From: JABMNT01 sp048262255
GTDB lineage: Bacteria; Pseudomonadota; Alphaproteobacteria; Rhodospirillales; Casp-alpha2
Length of the DNA stretch: 64,000 nucleotides
Assembly: GCA_048262255.1 (NCBI GenBank)
Contig: JBLXFH010000001.1
Location: 434,001-498,000, forward strand
Direction: 5' to 3'
Below the pieces are notes generated by a model that saw only the letters and a list, made by a program, of their open reading frames with translations, was not told the DNA's origin and searched no databases. Shown here piece by piece: positions 8,828 to 16,371 of this stretch; positions within the stretch are counted from its first letter, which is position 1, and each line of letters opens with the position of its first letter. The position numbers and the translations under genes are program-made.

Positions 8828-9643
8828 TCAAGGGTCTTGCTGATCCGCTTTTTTCGTTGGCAGTATACTACCTTTTACGCGTCCACCACCCGCCGCACAA
8901 CTATGCAACCGACTGATGCCCGTGTTCAAGTTCACTTCCGCACTACAACCGTTCAGGACGTTTTTGTCCCGCACAATTTCAACGGAACCGGTTAATGTCG
9001 CAATGCCGCTTTCCACATTATAGACACCGCGATCGGAAGATGCTTGATCTTTATCGGTAATAATTTTGACATCGTCAAAGGCATCCACCCGATAAATGCC
9101 CGTTTCGCCTTTTTTGTTTTTCCGGAAATAGGCGGCCAGCACGCTGGCGTTCAGTTTTTTGTTTTCGCGCTTGGCAACCGCATTGCCACGCGCCACAGCC
9201 ATCTGCTTGGCTTCCCAGTATTCCAGTTGGTCGCGCGCCGTCAACCAGTCATCGCCGGAAATCAGCTTCAGGTTCTTGCCGGTAATCGTCAGAATGGCAT
9301 TATCCACATCATACAGCGCCTTGTCGCCATAGGCCGTGCCTTCCGCCGACTTGATCCGGACATTGCCAATGGCATCGAGGCGCCAAATTTCAGTCGACCC
9401 GCTATCGATGTTCCGGTAATAGGCGCGTAATTCGTCGGCCAGAACCTGAACCTCGCCCCGCACAGCGCGGGCATTGCCACGAGCGACAAAAACCAGGCTC
9501 TCCTGCTGCCATTCAATGCCATTGTCGGCAAAAATTTCAATCGGTGAATCTCCGGCCCCGAAATTCAGGCTTTGCGCCTGTGCCGAGAGGCCTGCGCCGG
9601 TCAATGCCATCACCGCCACACATATGATCCGGCACCACTTCAT
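8828..9643 (-). CDS. lptA: LPS transport periplasmic protein LptA
   Basis: 271 aa. A Sec signal peptide is visible (residues 1-24, ending A-Q-A-Q). The mature part is an OstA/LptA beta-jellyroll with repeating strands, including I-E-I-F-A-D-N-G-I-E-W and Y-G-D-K-A-L-Y-D-V. It forms the periplasmic bridge that carries lipopolysaccharide from LptC to the outer-membrane LptD. It is longer than E. coli LptA (about 185 aa), as is common in alphaproteobacteria. The start overlaps the lptC stop (ATGA), indicating translational coupling. Confidence 0.92.
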   Translation of the reverse strand: MKWCRIICVAVMALTGAGLSAQAQSLNFGAGDSPIEIFADNGIEWQQESLVFVARGNARAVRGEVQVLADELRAYYRNIDSGSTEIWRLDAIGNVRIKSAEGTAYGDKALYDVDNAILTITGKNLKLISGDDWLTARDQLEYWEAKQMAVARGNAVAKRENKKLNASVLAAYFRKNKKGETGIYRVDAFDDVKIITDKDQASSDRGVYNVESGIATLTGSVEIVRDKNVLNGCSAEVNLNTGISRLHSCAAGGGRVKGSILPTKKADQQDP

Positions 9644-10332
9644 TTTATTGACTTTTCCGCTCCTGGAAATAAAACCAATTTGGATTTTCCTGTGAAATAT
9701 ATCGTTTTTCCCTTATCCACCAGCTTGAATCCCTCCGCATTGAGAACCCCAAACCCCCCTTGCCCTTCGACAGGCAGATTGCCTGCCGCCGAGCCGGTTT
9801 GCAGGTCGATGGCGGCTTTTTCTGTTCTGAACTCATATCCGGAATCATGAAACAGGTTCACCGACCCTTCCAGATCCAGAGTGTTGTCCTGATGTGTAAA
9901 AACCCCCTGCTCGGCCGTCAAAACAAGCCAGGTGCCATCGTTGAGCGTAATATCAGCCTTCGGCATTTCAAGCTCGACCTTTTCCGTGACCGCACCCTGG
10001 CTGCGCGCCAGATCCGCCGTGACCGAAAATGGCTTGTTTTCTGAATCCGTACCGACAAACCGCGGATTGACCATGCTGGGATCTGTGGAAACGCTGGCTT
10101 TTATGGCTGCAAATCCAATACGAAAGCGCAGATCATCCGTGCCCAGATAGGGCCAGAGGATGACGAGCCCGACCAAAACAAGCGCGACAACCGGCAACAG
10201 GAACTTCATCATCGAGACAAAGCGGCTGTAGGTTTGGGTAAATCGCCGAGGCAGGCGCGCGCTCCTCGAATAGGGATGGGAGGCCGGACCTTGAGATTTT
10301 GGTTGTTGCAGGTTTGTAGCGAGGGAGGACAT
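9640..10332 (-). CDS. lptC: LPS export periplasmic protein LptC
   Basis: 230 aa. A cytoplasmic N-terminal extension of about 40 residues precedes a single membrane anchor (about residues 43-64), then a periplasmic LptC beta-jellyroll domain. LptC passes lipopolysaccharide from LptBFG to LptA. Gene order kdsD-lptC-lptA-lptB and the 4-bp overlap with lptA support the call. The Arg-rich extension before the membrane segment is longer than in E. coli LptC (191 aa total). Confidence 0.9.
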   Translation of the reverse strand: MSSLATNLQQPKSQGPASHPYSRSARLPRRFTQTYSRFVSMMKFLLPVVALVLVGLVILWPYLGTDDLRFRIGFAAIKASVSTDPSMVNPRFVGTDSENKPFSVTADLARSQGAVTEKVELEMPKADITLNDGTWLVLTAEQGVFTHQDNTLDLEGSVNLFHDSGYEFRTEKAAIDLQTGSAAGNLPVEGQGGFGVLNAEGFKLVDKGKTIYFTGKSKLVLFPGAEKSIK

Positions 10333-10345
10333 CTCTTATCAGCCC

Positions 10346-11347
10346 CTAAACCACACCGGCACGCAGGCAGTCGTGAATATGCAGAATACCGACGATGCGC
10401 GCGTTCTCTACGACAAACAGGTTTGTGATTGATTTTGCATTCATGATCGCGACGGCTTCACTGGCCAGCGCATTCGGGCCAATGGTCTGGGCGTTCGGCG
10501 TCATGACCGCTTTTGCCTGATGGGTTAAAAAATCCGGCGCCATGTGGCGTCGCAAATCACCGTCTGTAATCACCCCTTCAAACCGGCCATCGGCATCAAC
10601 GATGGCGACACACCCAAAACGTTTCGCCGTGATGGTCAGGATGGCCTCCGCCATTGAGATATCACCCGGTGCCGTCGGCAGCTCATCGCCGGAATGCATA
10701 AGGTCGCGGACTTTAAGCAGCTTGAGCCCCAGCTTACCGCCCGGATGGAAAGTACGGAAATCAGCCGGCGAAAAATTTTTGCGTTCCAGCAGGGCAACGG
10801 CAATGGCGTCGCCAAGTGCCAGCATTAAGGTTGTCGAGGTGGTTGGTGCCAGCCCCATAGGGCAGGCCTCCGGGGCGGGCGGCAAAACCAGCGACGCCGT
10901 CGCCGCGCTATCCAGGGTGCTGCCCCGGCGCGACGTCATCGCCACCAACGGAATCTCAAACCGTTTGCAATAAGCGACCAAATCCGCAAGTTCCGAAGTT
11001 TCGCCGGAATTCGACAGAGCCAGAACCGCATCGGCTTTGGTAATCATACCCAGATCGCCGTGCGATGCCTCGCCAGGATGGACAAAAAAACTGGGGGAAC
11101 CGGTCGAGGCCAGGGTCGCGGCTATTTTGTTGGCGATATGGCCGCTTTTTCCCATACCGGAGACGATGATGCGGCCCTCGATTCCGGACAGGATATCCAG
11201 AACATTGACAAAAACCGCACCCAGACCGGTCGCCAGATCGCGCAATCCATCGGCCTCCATTTCCAAAACCCGGCGGGCAGAGAGAATGTCTTTACCTTCA
11301 GCGGCCTGTGAAACAGGAGATGGATCCGAAGCTGTGGATATCGTCAT
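10346..11347 (-). CDS. kdsD: Arabinose-5-phosphate isomerase (KdsD/KpsF family)
   Basis: 333 aa from ATG 11347; an upstream TTG at 11359 is less likely. An N-terminal SIS domain (about 45-180), with G-M-G-K-S-G-H-I and S-N-S-G-E-T sugar-phosphate binding motifs, is followed by a tandem CBS pair (about 210-333). The enzyme converts ribulose 5-phosphate to arabinose 5-phosphate, the first committed step to Kdo. Its position upstream of lptCAB ties it to lipopolysaccharide synthesis. Confidence 0.93.
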   Translation of the reverse strand: MTISTASDPSPVSQAAEGKDILSARRVLEMEADGLRDLATGLGAVFVNVLDILSGIEGRIIVSGMGKSGHIANKIAATLASTGSPSFFVHPGEASHGDLGMITKADAVLALSNSGETSELADLVAYCKRFEIPLVAMTSRRGSTLDSAATASLVLPPAPEACPMGLAPTTSTTLMLALGDAIAVALLERKNFSPADFRTFHPGGKLGLKLLKVRDLMHSGDELPTAPGDISMAEAILTITAKRFGCVAIVDADGRFEGVITDGDLRRHMAPDFLTHQAKAVMTPNAQTIGPNALASEAVAIMNAKSITNLFVVENARIVGILHIHDCLRAGVV

Positions 11348-11499
11348 TGAAAAGCACAATCCTTCAGGAAAGTTGGGGACCGTTCACGATCAAACACCGG
11401 CCCACTTTATACCAACAGAGTATGCGCCCAGGGTTTCAATTGGTCAATAAAACCAGGGATTTAAAGGCAGGTCCATGAGCTTGTACAGAGGCCCGATCC

Positions 11500-12138
11500 T
11501 CAATGCGCAAAAATATCGACTTCACCCCAGCCTGCAGCGTCGAGCTTTCCGCGAGTCTTGAGGAAATCGAAACAGGATTTTGCCAAGTCCAGGCGCCCTT
11601 CACGCTCCAGCATAATGTCGAGGCGTTCCTTCAGGGCGTGCAGATTGAGGACATCCATGGCCGCATAGCGGATCTGGTCGTCTGACAGGTCTTTGGCGGC
11701 CCAGTCCGAGGATTGCTGCTCTTTCGACAGTTCAATGCCTAAAAGCTCCCGCGTCACATGCTTGAGTCCGTGATAATCGGTGTAGGTGCGCACCAGTTTT
11801 GAGGCGATTTTCGTACAGTAAACCGGGTTGATTTCAACACCGAGGTATTTCTTCAGAATAACCACGTCGAAACGGGCGTAATGGAAAATCTTGGTGACTT
11901 TCGGATTTGCCATGAGCGCCGTCAGGTTGGGCGCAACGTAAGTCTCTGAGGGAAACTGGACGAGATGACAAATCCCATCTCCGGCAGACAACTGGGCCAC
12001 ACATAAACGATCCCGGTTCAGGTTCAGGCCCTGGGTTTCCGTATCAACGGCAACGCAATCGCCAAACGCCAGTCCTTCCGGCAAATCCCCAACATGGACT
12101 TCAATGGTTTCCGGTTTCTTGCGGGGCTCATATTTCAT
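11500..12138 (-). CDS. Ribonuclease D-like 3'-5' exonuclease
   Basis: 212 aa: the DnaQ-fold 3'-5' exonuclease domain only, without the HRDC domains of full-length RNase D (about 375 aa). Exo motifs are visible: V-D-T-E-T-Q-G-L (Exo I), F-H-Y-A-R-F-D (Exo II) and the C-terminal Y-A-A-M-D-V (Exo III, YxxxD). The short form is common in alphaproteobacteria next to kdsD-lpt genes. It probably trims the 3' ends of structured RNAs. It marks the left chromosomal flank of the recombinase island. Confidence 0.88.
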   Translation of the reverse strand: MKYEPRKKPETIEVHVGDLPEGLAFGDCVAVDTETQGLNLNRDRLCVAQLSAGDGICHLVQFPSETYVAPNLTALMANPKVTKIFHYARFDVVILKKYLGVEINPVYCTKIASKLVRTYTDYHGLKHVTRELLGIELSKEQQSSDWAAKDLSDDQIRYAAMDVLNLHALKERLDIMLEREGRLDLAKSCFDFLKTRGKLDAAGWGEVDIFAH

Positions 12139-12197
12139 TTAACTTTCCCGTGCACATTATATTCGCAATATAGTCGCAACAATTGATGGGGAGGAAC

Positions 12198-12210
12198 GGT
12201 GCCCAGGAGA
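12198..12210 (+). repeat. Left attachment-site repeat (tRNA-Leu 3'-end fragment)
   Basis: A 13-bp perfect copy of the last bases of the tRNA-Leu gene (discriminator plus acceptor and T-arm bases), in the same orientation as 16092-16104. Past the 13 bases only gapped similarity remains. It is best read as the displaced chromosomal tRNA end left after integration. Confidence 0.65.
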
Positions 12211-12603
12211 GGTCGAAGGGTTTTCCTGTGTATGTACAACTCTACATTCCATCATCGCGTCCTTTGCAATGAGATAGATGAATAAGTGGGGACAAACAAG
12301 GGGAATTCCGGCACAGATGAAAGCCTCAAACCAAGTCTTACCCTAAAAGACATGCCTGTTATATATGCTTTTTTAAGCTTTCGATTGGCACCCGACAGGG
12401 TGATGGGCTCATCTTTGTCGCTAGGCGAGAGATTGTCATCATATTAATAGAATGTCCGTTGCCTTCCGTTAATGGCCTAATTGTATAGTGGGCGACAAGC
12501 CCCGCCACGGACGTGCATCTGAACAGGAGTCCGGCTTGAGAAATCTGGCGAACCCCTTACGACTTCATCAGTACCGATTTCAAAACACAAAAGGGGGCCT
12601 CCG
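12211..12603. other. Non-coding left arm of the island
   Basis: About 390 bases between the left att repeat and the recombinase start. I find no convincing gene: the frames that cross it lack a ribosome-binding site and conserved features. It must hold the recombinase promoter, but I cannot pick a good -35/-10 pair. The recombinase start at 12604 is preceded by a GGGGGCC-type purine stretch. Confidence 0.5.
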
Positions 12604-13506
12604 ATGCTACTTACCAACGCGATTTCTGATTTTCTCTTGTCCTGCAAGCTCAGAAAACTCTCCGAACATACGCATAAAGCTTACCGAAGCGATCTTGGCT
12701 TGTTCCGGATTTGGTCAAAACATCCAGACCTTGATAATGCCCTCACAGCAGATGAGATTGCAGAATGGCGCCTGTTCCTAGACCAGCGCAATTTTGCAGC
12801 AACAACCATCAAAAGGCGTCTGGCGGCGTTGCAGGCCCTGACGAAATGGCTAGTAAGGGAGGGATTACTAAGCATCGACCCTTTTCGGGAGATTGATGTT
12901 ACGATCAAACTTCCCCGCCGTTTGCCGCGGAATCTCCAGCGCCATGATCTCCGCCTGCTTTTAAGCCGGTTAAAACAGACAAGCGAAAGCAACCGTTTTT
13001 CCGCATTGCTCATGCGGTTGACCGTGGAGCTTATACTTACGACAGGTATTCGCATCGCAGAAATCTGCTCTGTAACGCTCAGCGACATCGATCTCGATGG
13101 TCGCATCATTCGGGTGGACGGCAAAGGAAGCCGAGAACGTCAGGTCTTTCTGATCGACGAGGAATTAATCACCCTGTTGGGGAAATATCTGATGCTCCGG
13201 GCACGCAAAGCGCCTATGAGTGATCGTCTTCTTATAACTACTAAAGGCTCCGGCGCCTCCCCCGACTATATCCGCCGTAAACTTCACAGTGTCGTGGCAT
13301 CAACGGACATAGCCGGTAAAATAACGCCTCATATGCTCCGCCACACCGCAGCAACGCAACTTCTCGAATGCGGCGTTGATATCCGCTTCGTCCAGCGCCT
13401 CCTGGGTCATAGCAGCATTGCCACCACTGAAATCTACACCCACGTCTCCAATACAGCACTCCGCAAAGCGATTCTTAGCTCCGACCTGCGTAGACAATGG
13501 GGGTAA
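12604..13506 (+). CDS. Tyrosine recombinase / site-specific integrase (XerC/D-like size)
   Basis: 300 aa. An N-terminal SAM-like core-binding domain (about 1-90) is followed by a catalytic domain. The active-site residues are complete: Arg in T-T-G-I-R-I-A-E, Lys in G-K-G-S-R-E-R, H-x-x-R in H-M-L-R-H-T-A-A, His in L-L-G-H-S-S and the nucleophile Tyr in T-E-I-Y-T-H-V near the C-terminus. The size and motifs resemble Xer-type recombinases. It lacks the extra helix insertion of integron integrases as far as I can judge. The stop codon is 4 bases before the left 19-bp inverted repeat, which has a dif-like core. Likely substrates are the tRNA att site, the inverted repeats, or both. Confidence 0.92.
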   Translation: MLLTNAISDFLLSCKLRKLSEHTHKAYRSDLGLFRIWSKHPDLDNALTADEIAEWRLFLDQRNFAATTIKRRLAALQALTKWLVREGLLSIDPFREIDVTIKLPRRLPRNLQRHDLRLLLSRLKQTSESNRFSALLMRLTVELILTTGIRIAEICSVTLSDIDLDGRIIRVDGKGSRERQVFLIDEELITLLGKYLMLRARKAPMSDRLLITTKGSGASPDYIRRKLHSVVASTDIAGKITPHMLRHTAATQLLECGVDIRFVQRLLGHSSIATTEIYTHVSNTALRKAILSSDLRRQWG

Positions 13507-13509
13507 TAG

Positions 13510-13528
13510 GCGGATAACTCGAAATTAT
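13510..13528 (+). repeat. Left 19-bp inverted repeat with dif-like core
   Basis: The sequence GCGGATAACTCGAAATTAT recurs perfectly in reverse complement at 15641-15659. It contains GATAA - 7 bases (CTCGAAA) - TTAT, extended to TTATC in this copy. That resembles the two inverted arms and central region of a tyrosine-recombinase core site (Xer dif arms end ATAA and start TTAT). It starts 4 bases after the recombinase stop codon. Confidence 0.85.
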
Positions 13529-13534
13529 CATACC

Positions 13535-14380
13535 ATGATCGAACGTTTTAAAAATGGTTCTGGCAAACCATATTCTGTAGGAGATTGGCTCGATAACCAT
13601 CATTCTATTAAAAGTCGGCTTCGCTTTGAGCTTGCTCAAAGCCTGCCTGTGCATGCTGGAAACAAAGTCCTTGATATCGGGTGCGGAACAGGAATATGGA
13701 CTTTTTTAATAGCTGAATTGCTGGGACATGCTGGGACAATTATGGGGATTGACCTAGACCCTGAAGCCATTGCGCTAGCTGCAAGAAGACGAAATAGCCA
13801 CTACCTCAAAGATTGCATTCGTTTCGAATGTATCGATTTTACAAAATTTTCACCAAACGAAAAATTCGATATCGTCATTTTATTTAATACACTGAGTTAT
13901 TTCCCCAACCCAGGTGCCTATCTTAGGAACATATGGAATTTAGTGCGCCCAAATGGGTCTTTAATTGTGAAGGACAGTGATCTGGGATCAGATTTTTACT
14001 GGCCGGTAGATGTAAATCTTTATCATCGCTTAATGTCGAGAATAGCGGCACTTGACGGTATATGTGGAGACGACAATTACGATCCTTTTTTTGCCCGGAA
14101 ATTACCCGGATTGCTTAGGAAGAACGGCTTTTCAAATATAGACCTCCGTTCCCAATCTTTTTCTTTTACTTATCCTGTAGACGAAAGGCAGAGAAGATAT
14201 ATTGCTGCAAATGGAAAAATGATTTCGAAAGCTGCATTGAAAGCAGGCGACATCGCAGGGGCAGAACAATGGGCAAATCAATTTGAAAACAGTCAACCCG
14301 GACCGATATTTGATAACCCGGATTTTTTATATTCCATGACGGAGTTTATTTTTCAGGCACGCGTTCCAGACAGTTCGTAA
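13535..14380 (+). CDS. Class I SAM-dependent methyltransferase
   Basis: 281 aa from the ATG at 13535. The frame is open further upstream but there overlaps the recombinase gene. Motif I is V-L-D-I-G-C-G-T-G (residues 45-53), followed by an acidic motif II (G-I-D-L-D-P-E) and motif IV-like I-V-I-L-F-N-T-L-S-Y. No DNA-methyltransferase DPPY or PCQ motif is visible, so the substrate is more likely a small molecule, lipid or protein than DNA. The leader is the left 19-bp repeat and there is no clear Shine-Dalgarno, so expression may depend on read-through from the recombinase gene. Codon and base composition are AT-rich relative to the core genome. Confidence 0.82.
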   Translation: MIERFKNGSGKPYSVGDWLDNHHSIKSRLRFELAQSLPVHAGNKVLDIGCGTGIWTFLIAELLGHAGTIMGIDLDPEAIALAARRRNSHYLKDCIRFECIDFTKFSPNEKFDIVILFNTLSYFPNPGAYLRNIWNLVRPNGSLIVKDSDLGSDFYWPVDVNLYHRLMSRIAALDGICGDDNYDPFFARKLPGLLRKNGFSNIDLRSQSFSFTYPVDERQRRYIAANGKMISKAALKAGDIAGAEQWANQFENSQPGPIFDNPDFLYSMTEFIFQARVPDSS

Positions 14381-15642
14381 TGGCGAATTAACTTCTGGAT
14401 GAATGGGGATACATCGGAGCTGTTGTTTCCTTTCAGAATGTTAAATGTTTCGTTCACCCTTTTCCCTACGAGAATACCTGCCGTTTTAAAAAGCGGGCCG
14501 AGGAATGGGAATGTAAGAACGACGCCAGATAACATGGCCAAACTCTCAATAAATGCATTGATATCAACCTGATTAGCTTCTCGAGCCACCACCTTTTCCA
14601 AAGATGATGACCAGCGCTCTTTATTGCCATATTCATCTGCGCTCATTTCTGCATGACCCAAATGACCAATATTTTTTGAAACAGTAATTATGGCTTCATG
14701 ATATGCATCGGAGAAGCGCTTCCAATCCCCATTTCGCACCTTCATGAGTTCACTAAAAGGCCGCTTAAGAATTTTGTTGAAATCAACGGGCTGGAGGTAC
14801 CCGCTGAGAAAAGAAGCAAAAATCTGCGGCGAATATAAAAAAGTTCTTATAGCGTTCTCTTCGATCTCCATCTTTTGTCCCATAAAGATGGGGTTCGACA
14901 GGGGAGCATAAACGGTAATACCAGGAATTTCGTTTGCAAGATGATCGTGCCATGACTGAATAAAGCTTGTTCCTACTGCCGATGCCGAAGCTGCGGAAAG
15001 CTGTAATTTTCCAATTTCTGGATTGAATGAAACGGCGACGAGCTGACCTGTTTTCTCGATCGACTTGTCGAGAGCATTTTTTACTTCTTGGTACTCACTA
15101 TCTCTACGAATGATTGTTGTTTGCTCAAGCCTCCTTTTGAAAAGAGAGGCAATTTCATCATCCGGCATTGTTTCGGACCTAGAAACAGTGCTTTGTGAAT
15201 TGAAGACAGATGCCACAATCGAAAGATACTGGGCATCCGCTGCTGATGGATGAGCTTCAATAGAATACTCCTTGGCTGCCTGAAACATGTCTTTCGGATT
15301 GTTTCCACCCCACCCCACGATTTTGACGGCATTATGAGTGATCATTTCTCGAAATGTTCGATGATCAAGCACGCCTTTTGCGACCTTACGCACAAAAGGG
15401 TCCGTCGAGTTAAAAATCGAAGATGTTTGAATAAGCACCGTATCAAAATAAAGCGACAGCAAAACAATGTTGCCGATATGGTAGTTTATTTCAGAAATTA
15501 CCGAGGACGAATCCAGCGCTTTCCTGCGTGCATAGAGATAGAAATACTCTGCCAACTCTTCATACAGGACAAGCCGTCCCCCTGTCTGAATATCGGACAG
15601 CCTTTCACTTTTGAAAATGGAGCTAACGGGTTCTGTCGTCAT
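14353..15642 (-). CDS. Orphan protein of the invertible segment, 429 aa
   Basis: I do not recognise a family. The protein is soluble-looking and helical, rich in Ser, Asn, Lys and Glu, with one hydrophobic stretch near the C-terminus (about residues 373-398, G-V-V-L-T-F-P-F-L-G-P-L-F) that could insert in or associate with a membrane. No nuclease, kinase or helicase motif is visible. The ATG lies partly inside the right inverted repeat. The 3' end overlaps the convergent methyltransferase by 28 bp. In the present orientation it faces away from the recombinase gene. Its pairing with a recombinase and methyltransferase in a small island is compatible with a defence, addiction or surface-modification role, but nothing in the sequence decides. 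Confidence 0.7.
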   Translation of the reverse strand: MTTEPVSSIFKSERLSDIQTGGRLVLYEELAEYFYLYARRKALDSSSVISEINYHIGNIVLLSLYFDTVLIQTSSIFNSTDPFVRKVAKGVLDHRTFREMITHNAVKIVGWGGNNPKDMFQAAKEYSIEAHPSAADAQYLSIVASVFNSQSTVSRSETMPDDEIASLFKRRLEQTTIIRRDSEYQEVKNALDKSIEKTGQLVAVSFNPEIGKLQLSAASASAVGTSFIQSWHDHLANEIPGITVYAPLSNPIFMGQKMEIEENAIRTFLYSPQIFASFLSGYLQPVDFNKILKRPFSELMKVRNGDWKRFSDAYHEAIITVSKNIGHLGHAEMSADEYGNKERWSSSLEKVVAREANQVDINAFIESLAMLSGVVLTFPFLGPLFKTAGILVGKRVNETFNILKGNNSSDVSPFIQKLIRHYELSGTRA

Positions 15643-15659
15643 AATTTCGAGTTATCCGC
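15641..15659 (-). repeat. Right 19-bp inverted repeat with dif-like core
   Basis: Exact reverse complement of 13510-13528. The first two bases of the 429-aa gene's ATG fall inside it. The asymmetric 7-bp centre (CTCGAAA) is in opposite orientation at the two copies, the arrangement that yields inversion and not excision. Confidence 0.85.
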
Positions 15660-16090
15660 TTCCAAAAAACCCGCCCTCAAATCTCTTGCGTCAAACAAAC
15701 AGGCCGTGCACAACTGAAGATGTTATCAGCAAAACCTAAACCCGCAATAAATTTTACACTCATACATTATTATCAGACCAAATGTCTCCTGAGGCTTTCC
15801 GGGCTTTACGCCTTATTCTCTGGTCCATATCCGTTTATCACTGCGGACCCCATGTCCTGTGGGTTCTCCACCACAACTTGCTACCGTCTTTTACAATATC
15901 ATGATTCATTTTTACCTTCCGGCGTTGGAATTGCCGTAAGGAAACGACCATTTTTGGGTATATGAGGACACAGATATACACAACAAGCGCCACATTGAAC
16001 GGCAGCTCAAAGTGTTCCGCAACAAGAGGAACCTTGGGTTTTATTTTTTCTTGGGGATTGGACGAGAACCTCTGTACGTTGACAAAGGTT
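15660..16090. other. Non-coding right arm of the island
   Basis: About 430 AT-rich bases between the right inverted repeat and the tRNA. Frames present (for example plus strand 15720-15965 and a minus frame running into the tRNA) have no ribosome-binding site or recognisable product, so I call no gene. On the minus strand TTTGACG near 15690 could be part of a promoter reading into the 429-aa gene, but this is weak. Confidence 0.45.
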
Positions 16091-16177
16091 TGGTGCCCAG
16101 GAGAAGACTCGAACTTCCACGACCTTGCGGCCACAGGCACCTGAAGCCTGCGCGTCTACCAATTCCGCCACCTGGGC
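16091..16177 (-). tRNA. tRNA-Leu (anticodon CAG)
   Basis: 87 bases including an encoded CCA. The acceptor stem GCCCAGG/CCTGGGC, D-arm with GG-T-A-G-A, anticodon stem CAGGC/GCCTG with loop TTCAGGT (anticodon CAG), long class-II variable arm and T-loop TTCGAGT are all present. The long variable arm and anticodon make leucine certain. The 3' end abuts the recombinase island. Confidence 0.97.
16092..16104 (+). repeat. Right attachment-site repeat within tRNA-Leu 3' end
   Basis: GGTGCCCAGGAGA, the reverse complement of the tRNA 3' terminal bases. It is identical and in direct orientation to 12198-12210 and forms the other boundary of the island. Confidence 0.65.
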
Positions 16178-16217
16178 TGCGGTTCCTCAGAAACAGGTTC
16201 TTGCTAACCACGCCCAC

Positions 16218-16246
16218 TCATTATTGACGAATACACTTATTGTCAA
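16218..16246 (-). promoter_or_regulatory. Promoter of tRNA-Leu
   Basis: On the minus strand TTGACA (16246-16241), a 17-base spacer, then TAATGA (16223-16218), about 40 bases before the mature tRNA 5' end. It is a near-consensus housekeeping promoter. Confidence 0.7.
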
Positions 16247-16371
16247 CCGCAATCGCGCAACATTGTCAGCATGAGGTTGACGCTGGCTGAAATGCCATGT
16301 AATTCCGTAGCCTCAGGCATCCGTTTGAGTGGCCGGTTTGGCCCCGATGTGTTCAGGGAAGGAGATTTCTG

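Larger units (their letters stand above)
13510..15659. mobile_element. Putative invertible two-gene segment
   Basis: 2,150 bp bounded by perfect 19-bp inverted repeats and filled by two convergent genes whose 3' ends overlap by 28 bp. Both genes begin at or just inside the repeats, so each has the same 19 bases as its immediate 5' leader. Inversion between the sites would place the 429-aa gene, instead of the methyltransferase, directly behind the recombinase gene on the plus strand. The repeats and layout are seen; inversion is inferred. The alternatives are a Xer/pdif-style mobile module or a transposition relic. Confidence 0.55.
12198..16104. mobile_element. Small tRNA-Leu-associated integrative island
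   Basis: About 3.9 kb bounded by direct copies of GGTGCCCAGGAGA at 12198-12210 and 16092-16104. The right copy is the 3' end of the tRNA-Leu(CAG) gene (minus strand). The interior is AT-richer than its flanks. It carries a tyrosine recombinase (12604-13506), a methyltransferase, an orphan 429-aa gene and a 19-bp inverted repeat pair. Integration into a tRNA 3' end by a tyrosine recombinase that rebuilds the tRNA is a classic pattern. Here the recombinase lies at the end away from the tRNA. Mobility is inferred. Confidence 0.7.

Noticed and set aside
13535..14380. DNA methyltransferase of a restriction system
   Set aside because: The catalytic motifs of DNA methyltransferases (N/D/S-PP-Y/F/W or PC) are not visible and no restriction endonuclease is adjacent.
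12604..15660. Integron with gene cassettes
   Set aside because: The repeats do not contain the GTTRRRY / RYYYAAC ends of attC sites, they are inverted and not direct, and the recombinase does not appear to carry the IntI-specific insertion.
15720..16140. Possible small genes in the right arm of the island
   Set aside because: No ribosome-binding site, no family features, and one frame runs into the tRNA gene.
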